Of a stretch of 38,910 nucleotides of DNA, positions 6,772 to 14,845 are shown in pieces. Position 1 is the stretch's first letter; each line of letters starts with the position of its first letter. A model generated the notes under the pieces. It made no database searches, had not been told where the DNA came from, and was given only the letters and a program-made list of their open reading frames with translations. The position numbers were made by a program, and so were the translations under genes. The stretch covers positions 1-38,910 of the forward strand of contig DASUTU010000061.1 of NCBI GenBank assembly GCA_036374435.1. Direction: 5' to 3'. This DNA comes from CALGFI01 sp036374435. Lineage in GTDB: Bacteria > Actinomycetota > UBA4738 > HRBIN12.

Positions 6772-8717
6772 CGGACGCCGTCCATCGACTCGGCGACCGC
6801 CAGGAGCTCCTCGAGCTCGAACCCGACGCCGTCGAGCGAGGCGTAGACGCCGTCGCGGACCCACTCGAGCCGCGACCGGGACGCCGTCCATCGCGCCGGG
6901 GCGCCGTCCACCTCGAGCTTCGACTGCTCCGCGGCGCTCGCCGGGGGCAGGCTCGTCGCGGCCTCCTGGTGCAGCCGGAGCGCACCCCCCGCCGAGGCGG
7001 CCACGTCCCGGTAATAGACCGTGACGCCGACCGAGCCGCCCGCTCGGACGAGCTCGACGCTGGTGAACGCGACGCCGGCCGGGAGCGACTCGGGCAGCGC
7101 GAGGCCGAATAGGATCGCGGCCGCCGCCTCCTCGAGCGTCACGCGTTCGACCACGACGCCGCCGATCTCCCGCACCCGCCACTCGTCGGGCATCGGGAGG
7201 CCGACCACCGGCAGCGACGCGGCGACCTCGAGCAGGCGGTCGCGCGGCAGGTTGGACTCGAGGTACAGGTCGGTGCCGGCGGCGTGGATCGACAGCCGTC
7301 GGCCGAGCCGCGGCGTGGCCGGCTCGAAATAGGCGACGCCGCCGCCGGGCAGCATGACCTCCTCGGCCTGGAGCCCCACCGCCCCGAACGGTGCCGCCGC
7401 CGCCCACGAACGCGTCTCGCCGAGCTTGAGGAACGACAACCCGTCCGCGTACGTGACGATGGCCGCGCCTGCCTCCGGGGTCTCGGGGATCACCACTCGG
7501 TACAGCTCGAGCCCGTCGACCTCGGCGGGGGCCACCGGCTCGAATCCCGTGACGGCGCGGACCTCCTCCAGCCGCACCGGCCGGGCGCCCTGGTCCTCGG
7601 TCCGCCGGGTCGAGGGGATCTCGAACACCCCGGCCGGCGGCGGCGCGAGCTCCACCGACCGCGCCTCCACCTCGAACACCGACGTCCCGGCGGCCTCGCG
7701 CGGCAGCCCGAACCGAAGCGCCCAGGCCGCCCGTTCGCGGCCGGCCGCGGGGAAGGCCCGCCACCGAAGCGGGAACCAGCTCTCGGCGTCCAGCCAGATA
7801 CGGACGCGATCCTGCGGGAAGAAGGGGCGCCACTCGCCCCCGAGCGACAGGAACGGGAACAACGACGCGCTGCGCTCGAAGGGCAGCTCGACCACGACGG
7901 CCTCATGGCCGAGCACCGTCCCCGACCCCACGACGTCCATCACGTCGGGCTCGGCCAGCGCTGCCAGGGGCAAGACGAGGTCGGTCGGCGCCGGCGCGGC
8001 CGAGGAGAACGGGACGCGGTTGCGCACCGAGGTCTCGCGCTGCGGGCAGGTGGCCGAGGGGCACGGCGCCGGCCCGGACGTGTACCAGCGGTCGCGGTCC
8101 ACGATAAGCCGAAGGTCGGTCCGCGTGGCCGGCGACGGGTAGTCCGTGCGGTCCTCGACGTCCAGGCGGAACCGTTCGGGCGCGCGGAACCACACGCGCA
8201 TCGAGAGCTCGCGTTCGCGGACCTCGTCGGACAGGTTGCGCTCGGTGATCGTGAACTCGGCGTGGTATGCGGTGAACCCGCCGGCGGCGGCGGCCACGCC
8301 GCGCGAGACGTGCTCGGCGGCGAGCGCGGCCCGTCCCGGGGGAACCTCATCGTCCGACCAGGGCCCGCCGACCACGAGGCTGCCCACCAGCACCCCGGCG
8401 AGCGCGGCGGCGATCACCGGCGCGAGCCGCGGGAACATCAGTCGCCGAGGGAGCCGCATCGGCCGGGCCACCCGCAGCCCGGGGCGGGTCTGGCGCGACT
8501 CGCCCTCGACGGCGGCCATGATCGGCTCGACCAGGTCGGGGACGGCAGGGGCGACCTCGAACCGGGCCGACTCGCGCAGGCGCCACGCCCCGCGTTCGAA
8601 CGCCCGGCACTCGGCGCAGGTCTCGAGGTGGCGCTCGAGCGCGACGGTCTGGCGCGACGAGAGCCGCTCGCCGTCCAGCCGCTCCGAGATCAGGCGCTCG
8701 GCCTGCTCATGATCCAC
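6768..8717 (-). CDS. anti-sigma factor with zinc-finger (ZAS) domain and large LolA/RseB-like outside region
   Basis: A 649-residue transmembrane regulator. The cytoplasmic N-terminus carries the zinc anti-sigma motif HLETCAEC (His30, Cys34, Cys37), which holds the partner ECF sigma. A membrane helix lies at about 98-118. The outside region of over 500 residues begins with a LolA/RseB-like beta domain (FRAPERFRLDVE, DRDRWYTSGPAP) and is followed by a second uncharacterised part. Most ZAS anti-sigmas are only 200-300 residues, so the size is notable and suggests direct sensing of lipoprotein, lipid or cell wall state. The GTG start overlaps the sigma stop by 11 bases; its own stop overlaps the M15 start. 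Confidence 0.88.
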   Translation of the reverse strand: MDHEQAERLISERLDGERLSSRQTVALERHLETCAECRAFERGAWRLRESARFEVAPAVPDLVEPIMAAVEGESRQTRPGLRVARPMRLPRRLMFPRLAPVIAAALAGVLVGSLVVGGPWSDDEVPPGRAALAAEHVSRGVAAAAGGFTAYHAEFTITERNLSDEVRERELSMRVWFRAPERFRLDVEDRTDYPSPATRTDLRLIVDRDRWYTSGPAPCPSATCPQRETSVRNRVPFSSAAPAPTDLVLPLAALAEPDVMDVVGSGTVLGHEAVVVELPFERSASLFPFLSLGGEWRPFFPQDRVRIWLDAESWFPLRWRAFPAAGRERAAWALRFGLPREAAGTSVFEVEARSVELAPPPAGVFEIPSTRRTEDQGARPVRLEEVRAVTGFEPVAPAEVDGLELYRVVIPETPEAGAAIVTYADGLSFLKLGETRSWAAAAPFGAVGLQAEEVMLPGGGVAYFEPATPRLGRRLSIHAAGTDLYLESNLPRDRLLEVAASLPVVGLPMPDEWRVREIGGVVVERVTLEEAAAAILFGLALPESLPAGVAFTSVELVRAGGSVGVTVYYRDVAASAGGALRLHQEAATSLPPASAAEQSKLEVDGAPARWTASRSRLEWVRDGVYASLDGVGFELEELLAVAESMDGVR

Positions 8718-9231
8718 CGGCGTCCTCCTCGACGGCCAGGGCGCCCATCATGGCCTTGCGGGCGCGATGCATCCGGCTCTTCACGGTGCCGACGCGCACC
8801 CCGAGCACGTCCGCGGCCTCCTGGTACGACAGGCCGAACACCTCGATCAGCAGGAACGGCTCGCGGTGGTCGTCCGAGACGGCGTCGAGCGCGGTGTGGA
8901 GCTCGAGCCGCGCCTGGGGGTCGGCCGGCGCGACCGGGGGCGGCGGCTCCTTCTCCAGGTGGACGGTCCGGGCCCGGATGGCGTCCATGGCGCAGTTGCG
9001 GGCGATCCGGAACAACCAGCTCGTGAACTTGGCGTCGCCGCGGAACGAGCCGAGGAACCGGAAGGCCCGTAGGAACGCCTCCTGGGTGACGTCGTCGGCC
9101 AGGGTGCCGTCCCGGGTGAAGTGCCGCGCGAACCGCCACACGTCGGCCTGGTACAGGCGCACGAGCTCCTCGAACGCGCCGAGGTCGCCCTCGCGGGCGC
9201 GCGCCAGCGTTCGCGGGTCCGGGTCCTGCAC
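8707..9231 (-). CDS. ECF RNA polymerase sigma factor
   Basis: A 174-residue group 4 sigma factor. Region 2 includes the DDVTQEAFLRAFR core-binding helix and FTSWLFRIARN; region 4 includes LSYQEAADVLGVRVGTVKSRMHRARKAM. The GTG at 9231 is chosen because AGAGGA sits 8 bases upstream. A TTG at 9258 in the same frame is only three bases from the TAGGCT -10 box and would hardly be transcribed with a proper leader. The gene is directly coupled to its anti-sigma. No consensus -35 was seen before it, so autoregulation cannot be judged. Confidence 0.92.
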   Translation of the reverse strand: MQDPDPRTLARAREGDLGAFEELVRLYQADVWRFARHFTRDGTLADDVTQEAFLRAFRFLGSFRGDAKFTSWLFRIARNCAMDAIRARTVHLEKEPPPPVAPADPQARLELHTALDAVSDDHREPFLLIEVFGLSYQEAADVLGVRVGTVKSRMHRARKAMMGALAVEEDAGGS

Positions 9232-9261
9232 CGACGTCCTCTCGCTCCGGCCGGACAACCA

Positions 9262-9267
9262 AGCCTA
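9262..9267 (-). promoter_or_regulatory. -10 box of the ECF sigma operon
   Basis: TAGGCT on the minus strand, about 30 bases before the GTG start at 9231. The same hexamer is used before the pilus operon. No convincing -35 element precedes it. Confidence 0.35.
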
Positions 9268-9347
9268 GCCCTGGTCCTCGTGCCTGGGGGTTCTCCGGGT
9301 TCCGCGGAGTTGACCGGCCGAGAGGGTGGTTGGTTCCGAGGGGTCGG

Positions 9348-9599
9348 TCAGCTCGAGAGGCGGGCCGAGGGGTGCTCGAGGCGCTCGGCCAGGCGTTCGG
9401 CCCGTTCGGCGGCCTCTTCGCTCCGCCCGGCGCTCATGGCCGAGGTGATGGCCATGAGCTCGGCCTCGACCCGGGGCCCGATCCGCCCGGTCCCACGCTC
9501 CAGCCGCGCCTCCAGGCGCCGGATGGCGCGCTCGAGGCGCCGCACGGGGTCGTGCTCACGAGCCTCCCGCCAGGCCGCCAGATCGATGACCCTGCCCAC
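9348..9599 (-). CDS. small helical protein of unknown function
   Basis: A candidate 83-residue protein starting at GTG 9599 (VGRVIDLAAWREAREHD). It is almost wholly helical and rich in Arg, Glu and Ala, with heptad-like spacing (RRLERAIRRLEARLERG, then EEAAERAERLAERLEH), so a coiled-coil dimer is likely. There are no cysteines or membrane segments. It lies upstream of the ECF sigma gene on the same strand, with about 80 bases between that include the sigma -10 box. The family is not recognised. The frame has ordinary third-position GC bias, but the ribosome binding site is weak. Confidence 0.5.
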   Translation of the reverse strand: MGRVIDLAAWREAREHDPVRRLERAIRRLEARLERGTGRIGPRVEAELMAITSAMSAGRSEEAAERAERLAERLEHPSARLSS

Positions 9600-9719
9600 G
9601 CCGCGATCGTAGCCCGGGGGTCCGACATTCCCGTGGAGGCTTCCCCGGATCGAGGGAACCACCCCTCGTTTGGGCCGGTCGAGTGGGGAGAACCAGCCGC
9701 CGAGCGGAAGGGAGGCCCG

Positions 9720-10517
9720 ATGCGAGCTCGTGCAGCCCTGACCCTGTTCCTGTGCCTGATCGCGCTCCCCGCGCCGGCGTTGGCGGGCGGGGCGTGGATC
9801 GAGCCCGATCAACAGGTCTACGTCCCCGGCGAGCCTGCCGTGTTCGATGGCTCGTTCAGTCTCGCCGGCTCGCTCGAGGGCAGGCTCTCGGACGGCCCGT
9901 ACGTGGCCTACCTCCTCGAGGAGGGCGTGTGGATCGAACGCGGCCGGATCCCCGACGGAGCCATCCGCCTCGGCCCGCTCGAGCTGGACCGGTCCGGCGG
10001 CTACCACGACGTTCGAGCCCGGATCGAGTTCCGGGTGCCGGAGGTCCCGACCGGCCGGTACCACGTCGGCTACTGCAACGACCCCTGCACGGTGAACGGG
10101 ATCGGAGACCTGATCGGCGGCTCGGCGTTCGTGGTCGCCCCCACGCGGGTCCAGGGGATCGCGTTCGTCAGGAGCGACACGTTCGCCCGGAAGCTGGAGA
10201 ACGCTCGGTCGTCCCTGGCATCGGCGCGGGGGGAGCGCGATCGTCTTGCGGAGGACCTCGCCGACGCGCTGGGCCGGATCGATGGCCTGAAGGCCGAGCT
10301 CGCGGCGGCCGACCGAACGCTGCCGGTGATCCGCCCAGAGCGGGTGGTCGAAACCTCGGTCACGTGGTGGGTCGCCGCGCTCGCCGGCCTCCTCGGCCTG
10401 GGCGTCGGCGTGGTGCTCGCCCGCCGGCGAGTGGAGCCGCGGTTCGTGGTCCCCGACACCATTCCGGACGACCTCGATGAGGGCGTCCGGTTCGAGGACG
10501 CACGACGTCGCGGGTGA
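9720..10517 (+). CDS. secreted, C-terminally membrane-anchored protein
   Basis: A 265-residue protein with a signal peptide (hydrophobic residues 5-20, cut after PALAG). Residues 24-150 form a beta-rich outside domain with repeated turns such as DQQVYVPGEPAVFDG and the cysteine pair in YCNDPCTVNG. A coiled coil follows at about 160-205, then a single membrane helix (about 215-238, VTWWVAALAGLLGLGVGV) and a short acidic cytoplasmic tail. The ATG at 9720 follows GGAAGGGAGG, which fixes the start over the longer open frame. The layout resembles a surface sensor or adhesin stalk. No family is recognised. Confidence 0.8.
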   Translation: MRARAALTLFLCLIALPAPALAGGAWIEPDQQVYVPGEPAVFDGSFSLAGSLEGRLSDGPYVAYLLEEGVWIERGRIPDGAIRLGPLELDRSGGYHDVRARIEFRVPEVPTGRYHVGYCNDPCTVNGIGDLIGGSAFVVAPTRVQGIAFVRSDTFARKLENARSSLASARGERDRLAEDLADALGRIDGLKAELAAADRTLPVIRPERVVETSVTWWVAALAGLLGLGVGVVLARRRVEPRFVVPDTIPDDLDEGVRFEDARRRG

Positions 10518-10529
10518 CCGGGAGCTCGG

Positions 10530-11159
10530 CTACTCCGAGGCGGGAGTCGTGACCGAAGGGGCCTTCCCCGCGGTGCTGAGGTCGAGCTGCGGCATGATGA
10601 CCTCCTTGTGCGGCCGGGGTCCGCGCAGCCGATCGCGGACAGTCGAGCCGAGCTCGATGAACAGCCACACGAAGAACTCCAGGACGTAGAAGGTCAGCAG
10701 CGCCAGCAGGATCACGAGCCCCGGCACGATGGCGAACGGGGCGGCCAGGAGCGTGAAGACGAGGACGCGCCAGGACTCGCGCAGCCACCCCTGGCGTCCC
10801 TTCGGTTTGAACAGGGCGGCCCACCGGACGGCGGTCCACATGATCCACCGGCGAAGGAACGGCACCCGGAGCTCGCGCATGGCCCGCCGGAAGATGCCGT
10901 CCGCGTCCACCCACGCCATCTCTCCCTTCGCGGCGAGCTCGCGCCACAGGTAGTCGTGCAGGATGGCCGCCATCGTGTAGCTGCCGTACCGGGGCAGGAA
11001 CCACACGAACGGGCGAGGCACCGACGCGAAGTCCGTGGTCTGCCCGACCGGCACCTCGAACGAGTCTCGTGAGCCCGAGTACCGAAGCGCGGACCGGACC
11101 TCCCAATCCTCGTCCCCGACCTGTTTGACCACGAGCTCGGTATCCACCGAGAAGGGCAC
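10530..11159 (-). CDS. DUF1353 family protein with C-terminal membrane segment
   Basis: A 209-residue protein whose first 110 residues match the DUF1353 pattern: VGQTTDFASVPRPF followed by AAILHDYLW, and later FRRAMRELRVP. This domain is small and found in bacteria and phages; its function is not established. A long hydrophobic stretch (about 130-170) suggests one or two membrane helices, and the tail is polar. The GTG start has AGGAGA 6 bases upstream. It is convergent with the secreted anchored protein gene. Confidence 0.85.
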   Translation of the reverse strand: MPFSVDTELVVKQVGDEDWEVRSALRYSGSRDSFEVPVGQTTDFASVPRPFVWFLPRYGSYTMAAILHDYLWRELAAKGEMAWVDADGIFRRAMRELRVPFLRRWIMWTAVRWAALFKPKGRQGWLRESWRVLVFTLLAAPFAIVPGLVILLALLTFYVLEFFVWLFIELGSTVRDRLRGPRPHKEVIMPQLDLSTAGKAPSVTTPASE

Positions 11160-11272
11160 GGGACGTCTCCTCTCCGCGGGCGTGATCGTTCCGCCGTGGT
11201 TTCTGGGTCGTGCCGAGATTCGGGGCGTCGGCCGGCTCTCTCAAGTGGGGCGTTCGACCTACTCCCCGATGG

Positions 11273-11629
11273 TTACCCCTTCGCGTAGTCGGTCGCGCCC
11301 AAGAAGTGGAGCGACACGTACGGCTCGTCGCCGGTAACCCACGAGTCGTGGCCGGGCGCCACGTGGAATAGGTCGCCGGGGGTGAGCTCGTGTTCGGAGC
11401 CGTCGGCCATCTTCACCGCGGCGCCTCCCGAGACCACGAGCCCCACGTGTTCGACCTGGCAGAGTGACTCGCCGGTGGCCTTCCCGACGTGTTCGCTCCA
11501 CACCCACCCCGGTTCGTAGCTCGCTCGCCCGACCGTCACGCCGCCGTTCGTCAGGAGCGCAAACGAGCCCTTCTCGAACGTCCTCGACTCGTCCGGGTCC
11601 TCGAACCGGCGGATCTCGACCTCTGCCAC
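11273..11629 (-). CDS. cupin domain protein
   Basis: A 118-residue single-domain cupin. The beta-barrel motif pair is visible as WSEHVGKATGESLCQVEHVGLVVSGG (motif 1 region with His and Glu) and PGDLFHVAPGHDSWV (motif 2 with His). It probably binds one metal ion and may be an enzyme or small-molecule binder; nothing indicates the ligand. The GTG start is preceded by AGGAGG with 5-base spacing. It follows the VOC gene by 42 bases on the same strand and is likely co-transcribed. Confidence 0.85.
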   Translation of the reverse strand: MAEVEIRRFEDPDESRTFEKGSFALLTNGGVTVGRASYEPGWVWSEHVGKATGESLCQVEHVGLVVSGGAAVKMADGSEHELTPGDLFHVAPGHDSWVTGDEPYVSLHFLGATDYAKG

Positions 11630-11671
11630 CTCGTCCTCCTCTCCTCGTGGCCACTCCCCGCCTGGCGAAGC

Positions 11672-12063
11672 TCAGCCTTCCCCGGCACGCTCGGCGTGGC
11701 TGCGCTCGACGCAGAACTCGTTGCCCTCCGGGTCGGCCATCACGACCCAACCGGTGCCGTCCGGCCGCCGCCGATCGTGCAGGACCCGGGCGCCGAGGCC
11801 GGCCAGCCGCTCGACCTCTTCGTCGCGAGTCCGCTCGGTCGGCGAGATGTCCAGGTGGACGCGATTCTTGACGACCTTCCCTCCGGGACGCGAACGAACA
11901 GCAGCGGGGGCAGGGGATCGGGCGCGACCACCGCGACCTCCTCGTCCCCCGGCTCGTTGTCTTCGTCCACCGGATAACCGGTGAGCACCGACCAGAACCC
12001 GGCGATCGTCCACGGGTCGGCGGCGTCGAACGTTACGTGGTTGATGGGACTGCTACGGGACAT
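11672..12063 (-). pseudogene. VOC (glyoxalase-like) protein, frameshifted
   Basis: Two overlapping frames together encode a complete VOC-superfamily domain of about 130 residues. The first gives MSRSSPINHVTFDAADPW up to LLFVRVPEG. The second continues KVVKNRVHLDIS to PEGNEFCVERS. The join falls near 11876-11882, at GGAGGGAAGG, where one missing base would restore VPEG-KVVKNRVHLD, the usual glyoxalase_6-like pattern. The ATG has GAGGAGG upstream. Either the gene is newly broken or the base is missing from the assembly. As drawn the first frame would stop at 11740. Confidence 0.8.
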
Positions 12064-12106
12064 GGATCCCTCCTCGAACGACGGGCGCCGCCGCTCGACG
12101 AGGCGA

Positions 12107-12154
12107 TCAGCGGGCCGGGCGAGCGGAGGCGCGAAGACCGGGCGTGGCAGTCAT
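12107..12154 (-). CDS. 15-residue leader peptide ORF
   Basis: An ATG with an unusually good ribosome binding site (AAAGGAGGTGCGAACG just before it) opens a 15-codon frame, MTATPGLRASARPAR, ending 43 bases before the VOC gene. The peptide is rich in Arg, Ala and Pro at its end. The site is better than those of most real genes here, so the ORF is probably translated. It could set translation of the downstream genes by attenuation or simply be a short upstream peptide. Function is unknown. Confidence 0.5.
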   Translation of the reverse strand: MTATPGLRASARPAR

Positions 12155-12196
12155 CGTTCGCACCTCCTTTCTCCCGCCTCGACCGCGGGGTCGGCC

Positions 12197-12226
12197 ATCG
12201 TCGCAATGACGCCCGCCGCTCGTCAA
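12197..12226 (-). promoter_or_regulatory. promoter of the leader peptide-VOC-cupin unit
   Basis: On the minus strand TTGACG (12226-12221), 18 bases, then GACGAT (12202-12197). The start site would be near 12190, giving a leader of about 35 bases before the strong ribosome binding site. The 410-bp gap between the VOC and cpaE-like genes holds this, the leader ORF and the opposite promoter below; nothing else was seen. Confidence 0.5.
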
Positions 12227-12336
12227 CCGATGAGCCGGTTTTCGGATTGCGTTCGAGCGGCCGCCCCCACTCGGGCGATGGTTCCATCCCCGAACCTTCT
12301 CCGCCCCGGCCGGAGCAGAATGGGCCGCCCTGGCGA

Positions 12337-12365
12337 TTGTCCGGAGCCGGGGTCGAACGTAGGCT
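12337..12365 (+). promoter_or_regulatory. promoter of the Tad pilus operon
   Basis: TTGTCC, a 17-base spacer, then TAGGCT: the best-formed sigma-70-type promoter in the window. The start site would be near 12372, leaving a 5' leader of about 100 bases before the cpaE-like gene, long enough for post-transcriptional control. Confidence 0.6.
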
Positions 12366-12473
12366 GCGAACCCGCGGCCGAACGGTCGCCACGACCTCTC
12401 CCTCGCTTCCCCGAGCCGGCCGATGGCCGGGAGCCGGAACGTCGGTGCTTCCCCTCGGATGGACGGAGCGCGG

Positions 12474-13547
12474 ATGGAGGAGGTCGCCAGGGTGGTGTTG
12501 GCCCTCGAGCAGCCGGAGGTGGCCGAGGAGGTCGTGCACTTCCTCGACCGCAGCGGCGCCGCGCGCGTCGTGGGCACGGCCTCCGAAGAACGTCAGCTCC
12601 TCGAGGCGATCCGGCAGCTCGAACCCGACGCAGTCGTCGCCGCTCCCTCCCTCACGCCGTCGCGGGCCGAGCTGAACGGCAGCGCGCTGCTCGCTCTCGA
12701 CACGACGCAGTCGGTGGCATCGCTCCGCCGGGCCATCCGCGCCGGGGCGTCGGGGTTCTTCCTGTGGCCTGCCGAGCGAGAGGCCCTCGGCGAAGCGACC
12801 GCGCACCTGCGACCACCGGCCACGCAGGGGACGATGGCGCCCGGCCGGGTCGTCGCCGTGTGCGGCGCGCGAGGCGGGGTCGGGGCGACCTTCGTGACCA
12901 CTCATCTCGCGGCCGCGCTCGCCCGCCGCGGTCACCGCTGCGTGTTGGTGGATCTCGACCTCGGCTTCGCGGATGTCTCGGCCGCGCTCGGCGTTCCGAC
13001 GCAGGAGCCACACCGGACCATCGCCGACCTCTTGCCGCTCGGGGATGAGATCTCCTCTCGCCACGTCGAGGAGATCGTGTGGCCGCACCCGCAGGGGTTC
13101 GGCGTGGTGCTCGGGCCCGATGAAGAGACGCGGACGGACGACCTGCGGGGTCACCTGCGGGCGGTGGTCTCGGCGGCGCGACGAACGTCTGAGGTCGTTG
13201 TCCTCCACCTGCCGCGGGGGTTCGGCCTCGCCGCGAGGACCGGGTTGGAGGTTGCCGACCGCATCGTGGTCGTCCTCGGGCTCGACGCGCTCTCGTTCCG
13301 GGACGCGAGGCGGGCCATCTCGAGGGCCGGCATCGACGACCGATGCACCTTCGTCGTGAATCGCGCCCGTCGGGCCGAGATCACCCCGCGCGACGTGGAG
13401 CCAGTGTTCGGCTCGGCGCCGGCCGCCGTGATCCCCGTGGACCGGTCGATCCCGGTCGCGCAGGACCACGGCCGGCTGCTGCCGATGCGGGGACGGGTCG
13501 GCCGGTCCATCGATCGGCTGGCTCGCCGGCTGATGGAGGACTCGTGA
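12474..13547 (+). CDS. CpaE/TadZ-like pilus assembly protein
   Basis: A 357-residue protein of the actinobacterial CpaE-like family found in Tad pilus loci. The N-terminal 110 residues look like a degenerate receiver domain; from about residue 125 there is a MinD/ParA fold. The P-loop reads CGARGGVGAT: both lysines of the deviant Walker A motif (KGGxGKT) are replaced, by Arg and Ala. TadZ proteins often vary here, and nucleotide use is therefore doubtful. LVDLDLGFADVSAALG is the Walker A' region. The protein probably places the pilus machine at a site in the cell. The ATG at 12474 has GGAG 5 bases upstream; in-frame ATGs at 12423 and 12459 lack a good site. Confidence 0.85.
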   Translation: MEEVARVVLALEQPEVAEEVVHFLDRSGAARVVGTASEERQLLEAIRQLEPDAVVAAPSLTPSRAELNGSALLALDTTQSVASLRRAIRAGASGFFLWPAEREALGEATAHLRPPATQGTMAPGRVVAVCGARGGVGATFVTTHLAAALARRGHRCVLVDLDLGFADVSAALGVPTQEPHRTIADLLPLGDEISSRHVEEIVWPHPQGFGVVLGPDEETRTDDLRGHLRAVVSAARRTSEVVVLHLPRGFGLAARTGLEVADRIVVVLGLDALSFRDARRAISRAGIDDRCTFVVNRARRAEITPRDVEPVFGSAPAAVIPVDRSIPVAQDHGRLLPMRGRVGRSIDRLARRLMEDS

Positions 13548-14845
13548 ACGCGGCATCCACCCTGGTCGAGGTTCGACGCAGCCTGCACGAACGTCTGCTC
13601 CGCCGCGTCGACATCCGGGAGCTCGCCGCGGTGTCGAGGGCGGAGCGGCGGCTGCGGGTGCGCGACGAGGCGCTCGCGGTGCTCCGCGAGCAGGGCCACA
13701 TCCTGCCGCAGGGGGCGCTCGCCAGGGTGGTCAACGAGGTATCTGATGCGGTCGTCGGGATGGGGCCGATCGAGTTCCTCCTGAAGGATCCCGACGTCAC
13801 CGAGGTGATGGTGAACGGTCCCGACGACGTGTACGTGGAGCGGAAGGGGCGGATCGGGAGGGTGGCGGATCGTCTGTTTGAGGGGGAGGAGGCGGTCTAT
13901 CACCTGATCGAACGCATCGTGGCGCCCTTGGGCCTTCGGGTCGATGGTTCGTCACCTTGGGTGGACGCGCGACTTCCAGACGGTTCGCGGGTGCACGCGA
14001 TCGTCCCGCCCCTTTCGCTCTGCGGTCCCGTAGTCACGGTTCGCAAGTTCTCGGTGTTGCCGCTCGGGCCGAACGAGCTCGTCCGCAACGGCACGCTCGG
14101 GCCGCGGATGCTCGCCTTCCTGGCGGCAGCGGTTCGGGGCCGGGCCAACCTCATGATCTCGGGAGGGACGAGCTCGGGGAAGACGACGATGCTCGGGGTC
14201 TTGTCCTCGTTCATCCCCGACGGTGAGCGGATCGTCACGATCGAGGATGCGGCCGAGCTCCGCCTGGCCAAGCCACACGTCATCGGACTCGAGGCCCGGC
14301 CGGCAAACGTCGAGGGGGAGGGCGAGGTGACCGTTCGCGACCTCGTCCGGAACGCGCTGCGGATGCGCCCGGATCGGATCGTGGTCGGGGAGGTTCGGGG
14401 CGGGGAAGCCCTTGACATGCTCCAGGCCATGAACACCGGGCACGACGGCTCCCTGTCCACGGCGCACGCGAACTCGGCCCGGCACCTGTTGTGGCGCGTG
14501 GAGACGATGGCGCTGATGTCCGACGTCGACCTGCCGGCAGAACACATACGGGCCCAGGTGGCGTCGGCGCTCGACGTGGTGGTGCACATGGCGAGGCTCC
14601 GCGACGGAAGACGCGTGGTCTTCCAGATCGCCGCCGTGGAGGACCTCGACGCCGATGGGAACCCGATCGTGACGGAGCTGTTCGGGTTCCGGCCGCGGCT
14701 GGGCCGCAACGGCGCCTTCGTCGCGACCGGTCGGGTGGCCGGCATCGCGCGGGTGCTCGCCGACCGCGGACAGGAGCTGCCGCCCGGATGTTTGGCGGCC
14801 GGCGTGGACGGTGGCGGCCTCGACGGCCAGATCGAGCCAACGTGA
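13544..14845 (+). CDS. tadA: TadA/CpaF-family secretion ATPase
   Basis: A 433-residue hexameric ATPase that powers Tad pilus assembly. Walker A is GGTSSGKTT (about 207-215). An Asp box (IVTIEDAAEL), Walker B-like RIVVGEVRGGEAL, and His box (GHDGSLSTAHANS) follow in the usual order for type II/IV secretion ATPases. The N-terminal part has the CpaF signature GPIEFLLKDPDVTEVMVNG. The GTG start overlaps the upstream stop as GTGA. Unlike systems with separate extension and retraction ATPases, this operon has only this one motor. Confidence 0.95.
   Translation: MNAASTLVEVRRSLHERLLRRVDIRELAAVSRAERRLRVRDEALAVLREQGHILPQGALARVVNEVSDAVVGMGPIEFLLKDPDVTEVMVNGPDDVYVERKGRIGRVADRLFEGEEAVYHLIERIVAPLGLRVDGSSPWVDARLPDGSRVHAIVPPLSLCGPVVTVRKFSVLPLGPNELVRNGTLGPRMLAFLAAAVRGRANLMISGGTSSGKTTMLGVLSSFIPDGERIVTIEDAAELRLAKPHVIGLEARPANVEGEGEVTVRDLVRNALRMRPDRIVVGEVRGGEALDMLQAMNTGHDGSLSTAHANSARHLLWRVETMALMSDVDLPAEHIRAQVASALDVVVHMARLRDGRRVVFQIAAVEDLDADGNPIVTELFGFRPRLGRNGAFVATGRVAGIARVLADRGQELPPGCLAAGVDGGGLDGQIEPT

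Noticed and set aside
6772..7833. N-terminal extension of the M15 frame into the anti-sigma gene
   Set aside because: Arg/Gly/Pro-rich text typical of an out-of-frame read in GC-rich DNA; the GTGA overlap at 6771 explains the start.
11740..12063. Programmed ribosomal frameshift in the VOC gene
   Set aside because: No slippery heptamer or downstream structure is needed to explain it, and this family is not known to use frameshifting; a missing base is simpler.
12033..13556. Long minus-strand frame antisense to the cpaE-like gene
   Set aside because: Composition is Arg/Pro/Gly-rich with no family resemblance; it shadows a clear MinD-like gene.
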